Source: JAGWBJ01 sp964291465
GTDB taxonomy: Bacteria > Chloroflexota > Dehalococcoidia > Lucifugimonadales > JAGWBF01
DNA: 64,000 nt
Direction of reading: 5' to 3'
Assembly (NCBI GenBank): GCA_964291465.2
Contig: OZ219930.1
Span: forward strand, 109,355 to 173,354
The notes beneath the pieces were generated by a model. That model ran no database searches. It was not told the origin of the DNA and saw only the letters and a program-made list of their open reading frames with translations. Numbering within the stretch: the stretch's first letter is position 1; the number at the start of each line of letters is the position of its first letter. The position numbers were made by a program, and so were the translations under genes. Shown piece after piece: positions 53,523 through 60,722 of this stretch.

Positions 53523-54918
53523 ATGGGTACAGGCAAGGTCGTACAGGTGATCGGGACGGTGGTCGACGTGGAGTTCCCGCCGGACGATCTCCCCACGCTG
53601 TTCAACGCCGTGGAGATAGACAACGGCGGCGAGAAGCTCACCCTGGAAGTGGAGCAGCACGTGGGGAACAACTGGGTGCGCTGCCTGGCGTTGGGCCCCA
53701 CCGAGGGCCTGGCCCGCGGCGTCGATGCCGTGGACACCGGCAACCCGGTTCTGGTGCCGGTGGGGGAGGAGACCCTGGGCAGGCTGTTCAACGTCACCGG
53801 GGAGCCCTTGGACAACCTGGGTCCCGTGGAGCCGCCCCAGCACTGGCCCATCCACCGGCCGCCGCCCTCCTTCGAGGAGCAGGAGACCACCACCGAGATA
53901 CTGGAGACGGGCATCAAGGTGTTCGACCTCATCACCCCGTTCATGAAGGGCGGCAAGGTAGGCGCCTACGGCGGGGCCGGGGTCGGCAAGACGGTCATCA
54001 TCATGGAGCTGATCCGGAACATCGCCGCCGTCCACAAGGGGGTGTCCGTATTCTCTGGCGTGGGCGAGCGCTCCCGCGAGGGAAACGACCTGTGGCACGA
54101 GATGCAGGACTCGGGGGTGATGGACAGCACGGTGCTGGTGTTCGGGCAGATGAACGAGCCCCCGGGCGTCCGCGCCAGGATCGGCCTCACGGGCCTGACC
54201 ATGGCCGAGTACTTCCGGGACGAGCAGAACCAGGACGTGCTCCTGTTCATCGACAACATCTACCGTTACATCCTGGCGGGCATGGAGGTGTCGGCGCTTC
54301 TCGGCCGGATGCCATCGGCTGTGGGCTACCAGCCGACCCTGGGGACCGAGATGGGGGCGCTGGAGGAGCGGATAACGTCCACGACCAAGGGCTCCATCAC
54401 GTCCTTCCAGGCGAGTTTACGTGCCCGCCGACGACTACACCGACCCGGGAATCGTCACCACATTCGGCCACCTGGACGCCGTCGTCTCCCTGGAGAGGGC
54501 GCTGGCCGCCCAGGGCCTCTATCCGGCGGTGGACCCGCTGGCCTCCTTCTCCCGGATGCTGGAGCCGAGGATCGTGGGGGACGAGCACTACCGGGTGGCG
54601 CGGGGCGTCCAGCAGGTCCTCCAGCGCTACCGTGACCTCCAGGACATCATCGCCATCCTGGGCATCGAGGAGCTGTCCGAGGAGGACAAGGTCACGGTCG
54701 CCCGGGCCCGGCGGATCCAGCGGTTCCTTACCCAGCCCTTCTACGTGGCCGAGACCTTCACGGGGATGGGCGGCAAGTACGTGCCAGTGCGTGAGACGGT
54801 CCGGGGCTTCACCGAGATCCTGGAGGGCCAGCACGACGAGGTGCCCGAGCAGGCCTTCTACATGACCGGCACCATAGACGAGGCGCTGGAGAAGGCCCAG
54901 GAGATGGCCGCGGCCTAG
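53523..54918 (+). CDS. atpD: ATP synthase F1 subunit beta, +1 frameshift
   Basis: The beta subunit has its P-loop G-G-A-G-V-G-K-T near residue 156, the catalytic Glu in G-V-G-E-R-S-R-E-G-N-D near 188 and the D-N-I-Y-R-Y segment near 248. At 54413-54414 one extra base (GCGAGTTTAC) breaks the frame: without it, G-S-I-T-S-F-Q-A continues V-Y-V-P-A-D-D-Y-T-D-P, the expected family sequence, to TAG 54918, total 464 residues. As read, the protein would end in an unrelated Arg-rich tail. In an otherwise intact atp operon this is most likely a sequence error. Confidence 0.95.
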
Positions 54919-54927
54919 GGGGCATTC

Positions 54928-55360
54928 ATGGTAACGATGCGCCTGGAGATAGTGACCGCCGAGCGTGAGGTCTACTCGGACGACGTGGAGGCGGTCAACG
55001 CGCCCGGGGCGGAGGGAGACCTGGGGATACTGCCCCATCACGCTCCCCTGATGACAAGCCTCCAGCCGGGGGAGCTGATGATCCGCAAGGAGGGCCGCGA
55101 CGAGTACATGGTGGTGAGCGGAGGCTTCCTGGAGGTGATGGGGAACCGGGTCACCATCCTGGCAGACGCGTGCGAGCGGTCCGACGAGATCGACGAGCAA
55201 CGGGCCCAGGAAGCGATGCAGCGGGCCCAGGAGCGGATAGCCAACCGCACCGCGGACCTGGACCTGGAGCAGGCCGCCAGCGCCGTTCAGGCGGGCCGAG
55301 ACCCGCTTGAGGATAGCGCGCCGCCGGCGGAGCCGGGCCGCGCCTCCCCCGGCCGCCTAG
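54928..55360 (+). CDS. atpC: ATP synthase F1 subunit epsilon, frameshift near the C-terminus
   Basis: The epsilon subunit has its N-terminal barrel with A-P-G-A-E-G-D-L-G-I-L-P-H-H-A-P-L near residues 31-47, then the C-terminal helical hairpin. One extra base around 55286-55288 throws the frame; without it, the end reads A-S-A-V-R-R-A-E-T-R-L-R-I-A-R-R-R-R and stops with TAG at 55358-55360, giving 143 residues. The uncorrected frame would run to 55398, into rex. Start: ATG 54928, 9 nt after atpD. Confidence 0.9.
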
Positions 55361-55367
55361 CCGCCGC

Positions 55368-56034
55368 TCAGGCCTCGTCCTCCTCCCCCAGCAGGTAGAA
55401 AGTCATGGTCTGCAGGGCCAGCACCGGGTCCACGTTTCGCACCCTCACACCGTCGGGCGCCTGCGCCGCGATGGGCGCGTAGTTGAGAATCGCCTTCACC
55501 CCCGCTCCCACCAGCCGGTCGATGACCTCCTGGGCGTGGGAGCCTGGCACACCGACGATGCCGATGCCTATGCCCCGCTCCATCACCGTCCGGTCCAGCT
55601 CCTCCACCGGCTGCACCTTGAGGCTTCCCACGGTCCTTCCGACGATGCGGCGGTCGGCGTCGAAGGCCGCGACGACGTGGAAGCCCTCGGGGGCGAACCC
55701 CGGGTAGCTCAACACGGCCCGGCCCAGCCGCCCGACGCCCACCAGGGCCACGTTCCAACGGCGGTCCAGGCCCATGATCTCCTTGAGCTCCACGATCAAG
55801 TGCCTGACCCTGTAGCCCCGGCCCTGCTTGCCGAACCGCCCGAAGTAGCTGAGGTCCTTCCTGATCTGCGCGGGCGTCACCTGCAGGATCTCGCCCAGCC
55901 GCTGGGAGCTGACGATGTTTACCCCCTGGGCCATCAGGGAGCTCAAGCACCCGGATGTACTGGGGGAGGCGCATCACCACGACCTCGGGGACCCCTCCCG
56001 GTCCAGCCTGCCGAGCCGCCGACCTCCCTGCCAT
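55368..56034 (-). CDS. rex: Redox-sensing repressor Rex, +1 frameshift in N-terminus
   Basis: Rex has an N-terminal winged helix (L-P-Q-Y-I-R-V-L-E, then L-M-A-Q-G-V-N-I-V-S-S-Q-R-L-G-E-I-L-Q-V-T-P-A-Q-I-R-K-D-L-S-Y-F-G) and a Rossmann NADH-sensing domain (V-G-V-G-R-L-G-R-A). On the minus strand one C is extra in the C-run read at 55937-55939; without it R-V-L-E-L-L-M-A-Q-G is continuous. The corrected protein from ATG 56034 has 221 residues, normal for Rex. It represses genes when NADH/NAD+ is low-normal. A candidate Rex operator lies in its promoter. It converges on atpC, 7 nt away. Confidence 0.93.
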
Positions 56035-56064
56035 CGTGCCCCCTATACCCGAGACGCATTCAAT

Positions 56065-56100
56065 TGGTGAATTATATCACGTGAGCAGATATGCTATAAT
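56065..56100. promoter_or_regulatory. Overlapping divergent promoters of rex and cca with Rex-like operator
   Basis: TGGTGAATTATATCACGT (56065-56082) keeps the core GTGA-N6-TCAC of Rex sites. Its middle (ATTATA, 56071-56076) is the -10 TATAAT of rex on the minus strand. On the plus strand TGC-TATAAT (56092-56100) is an extended -10 for the CCA gene. The -35 of each lies over the -10 of the other (17-nt spacers). Rex bound here could control both. Confidence 0.6.
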
Positions 56101-56113
56101 TGGCCCGTCCCCC

Positions 56114-57391
56114 ATGACACGCCAGCGTACTCCCCTGCCACCGGCGGACATCCCTTCCCCCCTCCATCGGTCCCTGTCACTGGAGGCGGCTGACTTGCTG
56201 GCCCCCATATGCGAGGAGGCCCGCGGCGCCGGCCTCTCCCTGTACCTGGTGGGAGGGCCCGTGCGGGACCTGCTGCTGGAGAAGCCCGTCAGGGACCTGG
56301 ACCTGGTGGTCGAGGGCGACGCTCAGGCCCTGGCGTCCGCCATAGCCGCAAGACTGGAGGGTCAGCTCGTTGCCCGCTCCCAGTTCGGCACGGCGACCCT
56401 GCGGCTGGGCAAGCAGTCGCTGGACCTGGTAACGGCCCGCCGCGAGACGTATCTCAGGCCCGGGGCCCTGCCCCAGGTCACCCCCAGCTCCATCGACGAC
56501 GACCTTGCCCGCCGCGACTTCACCATCAACGCCATGGCGCTGCCCCTGACTGGCCCAGCGACGGGCGGCCTGCTGGACCCCCACGGGGGCCGGGCCGACC
56601 TGGCGGCCGGCTTCGTCCGGGTCCTGCACGACGCCAGCTTCGTCGACGACCCGACCCGCATCCTCAGGGCCATCCGGTACGAGCAGAGGCTGGGCTACCG
56701 GCTGGACGAGGCCACAGAGCAGCGGCTGATGGAAGCCCTGGACGCGGGGGCCATGGACACCCTGAGCGGAGACCGGCTGAGGAGGGAGCTGGCGGCGGCG
56801 CTCCGGGAGGCCGAGCCCCACCGGGTCCTGCGGCGCAGCGCCGAGCTGGGCGTGCTGACGGCCATCCACCCGGCCATGGGGAACGACTCTGCCGTCGCCG
56901 CCCTGGCCGGGTCCGGGGGGGCCTTCTCGCCCCTGGAGTACCTGGCCGCCCTGTGCTTCCCGTCGTCGAAAGAGCAGGGGATGTCTTTGGTGCACCGCCT
57001 TCGCACGCCCGCCACGTGGAAGAGGGTGGTCGAGGACACCGCCGCCGTGAAGCTCGACGTGGCCCCGGACATCGCCGGAGGGGCCGGCCTCGCCAGGTCC
57101 GCCCTGTACCGGGCGCTGGAGCCCTACGCGCCCGAGGCCCTGCGGGTAAACGCCATCATGGCCGGGGACACCGCCGTCGGAAGGGCCCTGAGCTCGTACC
57201 TCGACGATATGCGTTATGTAAAGCCGCTACTCAAGGGGGGCGACCTGGTCTCCCTCGGGTTCCCCCAGGGCCCGCTGGTCGGTGACGCCCTGCGGGAGCT
57301 GAAGTCGGCCCGGCTGGACGGCCTGGTCACTACCAGGGACGACGAGATCAAGAGCGCCGAGGGATACCTGGCGTCGAGGAGAGCCGGTTGA
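56114..57391 (+). CDS. cca: CCA-adding tRNA nucleotidyltransferase / poly(A) polymerase family
   Basis: A 425-residue class II nucleotidyltransferase. L-V-G-G-P-V-R-D-L-L-L then D-L-D-L-V-V-E-G near residues 45-68 hold the catalytic aspartates; R-R-D-F-T-I-N-A-M-A near 136 is the template motif, and D-D-P-T-R-I-L-R-A-I-R-Y near 181 the binding helix. It adds or repairs the 3' CCA of tRNA (or adds A tails). The predicted transcription start is only about 7 nt before ATG 56114, so nearly leaderless. The next gene overlaps its stop by 4 nt. Confidence 0.9.
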   Translation: MTRQRTPLPPADIPSPLHRSLSLEAADLLAPICEEARGAGLSLYLVGGPVRDLLLEKPVRDLDLVVEGDAQALASAIAARLEGQLVARSQFGTATLRLGKQSLDLVTARRETYLRPGALPQVTPSSIDDDLARRDFTINAMALPLTGPATGGLLDPHGGRADLAAGFVRVLHDASFVDDPTRILRAIRYEQRLGYRLDEATEQRLMEALDAGAMDTLSGDRLRRELAAALREAEPHRVLRRSAELGVLTAIHPAMGNDSAVAALAGSGGAFSPLEYLAALCFPSSKEQGMSLVHRLRTPATWKRVVEDTAAVKLDVAPDIAGGAGLARSALYRALEPYAPEALRVNAIMAGDTAVGRALSSYLDDMRYVKPLLKGGDLVSLGFPQGPLVGDALRELKSARLDGLVTTRDDEIKSAEGYLASRRAG

Positions 57392-57600
57392 CCGAACGAG
57401 ACGAGACCTGCATCGTCTGCTCAGGGCCGCTGGACGAGTACCACCAGGCTTCCTGCCAGATGTGCGGGGGCAAGTTCCACCAGCCCTGGAGCGTGGAAGT
57501 GGATATACCCCAGTGCGGCCGTATCGCCAGCCACGACGAGGCCCTGGCGTTGGTGTTCCTCTGCCACAACTGCTACCAGGCGCTTCAAGAGGGCTCCTAA
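57388..57600 (+). CDS. Small zinc-ribbon-like protein
   Basis: A 70-residue protein with several C-x-x-C pairs: C-I-V-C near residue 8, C-Q-M-C near 23, and C-H-N-C near 60, suggesting two zinc sites. The start is TTG 57388, whose TTGA overlaps the upstream stop, and G-A-G-G-A-G lies upstream, so it is translationally coupled to cca. No named family is recognised; it may be an RNA- or protein-binding partner of the CCA enzyme. Confidence 0.65.
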   Translation: MTERDETCIVCSGPLDEYHQASCQMCGGKFHQPWSVEVDIPQCGRIASHDEALALVFLCHNCYQALQEGS

Positions 57601-57632
57601 AGGGGGCGAGGCCCGTAACGGGAGGAGAAGGG

Positions 57633-58670
57633 ATGAAGGCGGTCTTCATACAGGAGCACGGCGGACCCGAGGTCTTGACCTATGGCGAGCTGCCGGACCC
57701 AACGGTCGGCGACGGCCGCGTCAAGGTCCGGGTGAGGGCCGGCTCCCTGAACCGGTTGGACGTCTACACCAGGGCCGGGGTCCGGGGAATGCGCCGGGAG
57801 TTTCCGCCTCCCCTGGTCCTGGGAGGCGACTGCGCCGGGGAGGTCGCGGAGGTCGGAGGCGGCGTGCGGGGGTTGGGCGCGGGCGACCGGGTGGTGGTCA
57901 ACCCCAACGTCACCTGCGGCGACTGTGCACGGTGCCTGGCCGGTGAGGACGACCTGTGCCCATCCATCAAGATGCTGGGCTCGGCCATGGACGGCAGCTA
58001 CGCCGAGTACGTCGTCGTCCCGGCCGCCAACGTCCACCGGATCGCGGACCACGTCTCCTACGAGGACGCCGCGGCCGTCCCGACGACCTTCCTGCCCATG
58101 TGGAACATGCTGGTGAGGCGGGGAGGACTGAAACCTTGGGAGACGGTGCTGGTGCTGTCGGCGTCGGCTGGGGTCGGCGCCGCGGCGATACAGGTGGCCA
58201 AGAACGTCATCGGCGCCAGGGTCATCGCCACCACCAGCACTCCGGACAAGGCGGCCAGGGCGCGGGAGACGGGGGCAGACGAGGTGATCAACTACACCGA
58301 GGAGGACGTCACCAGGAGGGCCCGCGAGCTGACGGGAGGAGCGGGCGTGGACATGGTCGTCGACCACGTGGGCGCCGAGTTCTTTCCGGCGGCGTACAAC
58401 TCCCTGAGGCCCGGCGGCAGGTACGGCAACTGCGGCGTCACCACGGGGTACAAGTACGACCTGCACATGGGGGCCATGTTCACCAGGCATCTCAGCGTGT
58501 TCGGCGTCTTCATGGGCACCAAGGAAGACATGCGGCAGATCGTCGAGATGGTGAACCGCGGCAAGGTGCGCTCCACCATCCACCAGACCTTCCCCCTGGA
58601 GAACGCCGCCGACGCCCACCGCGCCATGGAGGAGCGGAACTTCTTCGGCAAGCTGCTGCTGGTGCAGTAA
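57633..58670 (+). CDS. Zinc-dependent alcohol dehydrogenase (MDR superfamily)
   Basis: A 345-residue medium-chain dehydrogenase. The catalytic metal site uses G-G-D-C-A-G-E near residue 64, and the structural zinc lobe is C-G-D-C-A-R-C-x7-C near 92-106. The Rossmann core is S-A-S-A-G-V-G-A-A-A near 172. Family members oxidise alcohols or reduce quinones and enones. The start is ATG 57633 with G-G-G-A-G-G-A-G upstream. It is 32 nt after the zinc protein, so probably in the same operon. Confidence 0.9.
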   Translation: MKAVFIQEHGGPEVLTYGELPDPTVGDGRVKVRVRAGSLNRLDVYTRAGVRGMRREFPPPLVLGGDCAGEVAEVGGGVRGLGAGDRVVVNPNVTCGDCARCLAGEDDLCPSIKMLGSAMDGSYAEYVVVPAANVHRIADHVSYEDAAAVPTTFLPMWNMLVRRGGLKPWETVLVLSASAGVGAAAIQVAKNVIGARVIATTSTPDKAARARETGADEVINYTEEDVTRRARELTGGAGVDMVVDHVGAEFFPAAYNSLRPGGRYGNCGVTTGYKYDLHMGAMFTRHLSVFGVFMGTKEDMRQIVEMVNRGKVRSTIHQTFPLENAADAHRAMEERNFFGKLLLVQ

Positions 58671-58767
58671 GGCCCGGGAGTCGCGGGCGCCGGGCGCACG
58701 CGGGCTGCATGATGACCCCAGTCAAGGGTGCTGACGATGTCCAATACGACGGGAGGAGGCCGGCAAG

Positions 58768-59745
58768 ATGGCGATAATGATAACGGGGGGCACGGGGTTC
58801 CTGGGGTCCTATCTGGCCCGCCACCTGGTCGAGGAGAAGGGGGAGTCGGGCCTGGTCCTGTTCGAGAAGTACCCGGACCTCTCGCGGGTGGACGACATAC
58901 GAGACAGGGTGACCATAGTCCAGGGCGACGTGCTGGAGCCACTGGAGGTCCTCAGCGCCATCCAGCGCCATGACGTGGACCGGGTGGCGCACCTGGCCTA
59001 CATCCTCAGCGAACCGGCCGACGGCAAGATGCGGCCCTACGTCGACGTGCAGTGCATGGGCATGATCAACGTCTTCGAGGCGTGCCGCATGCAGGGCGTA
59101 AAGAGGGTGTGCTTCGCCAGCTCCGCCGCCGTCTTCGCCGGCCATCCGGACCGGGACCGGGAGTTCCACGACGACGACCCGCCGATGCCGGACACCATCT
59201 ACGGGGCGTGCAAGAACTGGGGCGACTACATAGCCCAGGTGTACCAGCGCAGGTACGGGCTGGACACCGTCGGCCTGCGTCCCGCCTCGGTGTTCGGCCT
59301 GGGCCGCGGGCAGAGGGGCTCCTGGTCCAGCGGCCTGGCGGGGTTGGCGGATACGCCCCACTTCATGGTGCTGCCCGAGCTGGCCGCCCTGGGCCAGCCC
59401 ATCGAGATGCCTCCCGACCACCAGGTGATAGATTGGATGTACGCCGCCGACGCGGCCGAGGCGTGGCACCTGATCCTGACCGTCCAGGACCCCAAGCACC
59501 GCATGTTCAACATGGTGTCCGAGCGGCGCCGCATGGGCGACGTCACCACCCACCTGCGCAACATACTTCCAGACTCGGAGATCAGCGTGAGCTCCACCCC
59601 CGCCACCATGACGCCCCTACTGAACAACGACCGGCTGGTCAACGAGCTGGGGTTCCGGGCGAAGTACACCATGGAGAGCGGAATGACCCACTACCTGAAC
59701 ATGGTGCGAGAGCGGGCAGGGCTCCCGCCCGTCGCCCCCGCGTAA
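58768..59745 (+). CDS. NAD-dependent epimerase/dehydratase
   Basis: A 325-residue extended SDR. Rossmann G-G-T-G-F-L-G near residues 7-13, and the active site Y-G-A-C-K near 144-148 with S-S-A near 113. It belongs with UDP-sugar epimerases and reductases, but its C-terminal half is distinctive. The ATG follows G-G-G-A-G-G at about 10 nt. It is the last gene before the convergent OGG-like gene. Confidence 0.88.
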   Translation: MAIMITGGTGFLGSYLARHLVEEKGESGLVLFEKYPDLSRVDDIRDRVTIVQGDVLEPLEVLSAIQRHDVDRVAHLAYILSEPADGKMRPYVDVQCMGMINVFEACRMQGVKRVCFASSAAVFAGHPDRDREFHDDDPPMPDTIYGACKNWGDYIAQVYQRRYGLDTVGLRPASVFGLGRGQRGSWSSGLAGLADTPHFMVLPELAALGQPIEMPPDHQVIDWMYAADAAEAWHLILTVQDPKHRMFNMVSERRRMGDVTTHLRNILPDSEISVSSTPATMTPLLNNDRLVNELGFRAKYTMESGMTHYLNMVRERAGLPPVAPA

Positions 59746-59806
59746 GGCCGCCGGCGGATCGCCCCCCTCCCGGCGGGAAGCCCGCCGCGGGAAGCGCCCC
59801 GGACGC

Positions 59807-60721
59807 CTAGCCGCGCCTGGGCCTGCCCATGAGCCTTCGCCCGTGGAACAGGTAGAGCTCCGCGTAGCCGGCCCACCGGCCGAAGTGGTCCCGGGCCCAC
59901 GCCGCCATCTCCCCGTCGGGAGGGCTCTTCCGCCCGTCGAAGTACCACTCCCTCAGCGCCCTCCGGACCCACACGTCCACGGGGAACGCCTCGAGCTGGT
60001 CCAGCGAGTGGAGCAGTATGCAGTCGGCTATCTTGGGCCCGATGCCCGGCAGCTCCATCAGCCGCTGGTGGGCCTCCGGGTAGGCCATTCGCCTGAGGGC
60101 TTCCAGGTCCAGATCTCCCCCGGCCACGGCCGCGGCGGCCGCGGCCACGTACGGCGCCCTGAAACCCAGGCCCAAGTCCCTGAGCCGTCTCTCACCGACC
60201 TCGGCGAGCTCCGGGGGCCTCGGCAGCGTGGACCGGACGTGCCCGTCCACCTCCAGACGCCGCCCGTAGGCCTCCGCAATGGACTCGACGTTGGCGTGGA
60301 TGCGGGCCAGGTTGGAGTTCGCCGAGCAGATGAACGAGACCATGCACTCCCAGGGGTCCACCCGGAGAAGGCGCAGCCCGGGATAGAGGCCCACCATCTC
60401 GGCCACCCTGGGGTCGCGGGAGATGTCGGCGCGGATGCCCTCGATGTCGTCGTCCAGGCGAAAGAAGCGCTCTACCTGGGGGACCAGGTCACGCCCGCCG
60501 GCGACGGCCGGGGAGAACTCCAGGCAGACGGCCGCCGACGGGCCCGGGCGCGTCGACCTGATCTTGACCAGGTTGTCGTACACGATGCCCCAATGCCATT
60601 CGGCCCCCTGGCCGTCCCTTCGCCACCTGTGGGACTGGCCGCTGTGGACGCTGGCCTCCAGGTCGAAGGAGCGGCCGACTTCGAGGCGGCCCGTACCTGA
60701 AACGGTGGTCGTCCCGTCCAT
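59807..60721 (-). CDS. OGG1-like 8-oxoguanine DNA glycosylase
   Basis: A 304-residue glycosylase. The helix-hairpin-helix reads L-P-G-I-G-P-K-I-A-D near residue 224, with catalytic Lys, and V-D-V-W-V-R-R near 250 has the catalytic Asp. The N-terminal OGG_N-type domain (F-D-L-E-A-S-V-H-S-G-Q-S-H-R-W near residue 20) confirms the OGG1 type rather than AlkA. It excises 8-oxoG by base excision repair. The start is ATG 60721. It is 1 nt downstream of dinG on the same strand, so likely coupled. Confidence 0.92.
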   Translation of the reverse strand: MDGTTTVSGTGRLEVGRSFDLEASVHSGQSHRWRRDGQGAEWHWGIVYDNLVKIRSTRPGPSAAVCLEFSPAVAGGRDLVPQVERFFRLDDDIEGIRADISRDPRVAEMVGLYPGLRLLRVDPWECMVSFICSANSNLARIHANVESIAEAYGRRLEVDGHVRSTLPRPPELAEVGERRLRDLGLGFRAPYVAAAAAAVAGGDLDLEALRRMAYPEAHQRLMELPGIGPKIADCILLHSLDQLEAFPVDVWVRRALREWYFDGRKSPPDGEMAAWARDHFGRWAGYAELYLFHGRRLMGRPRRG

Positions 60722-60722
60722 G

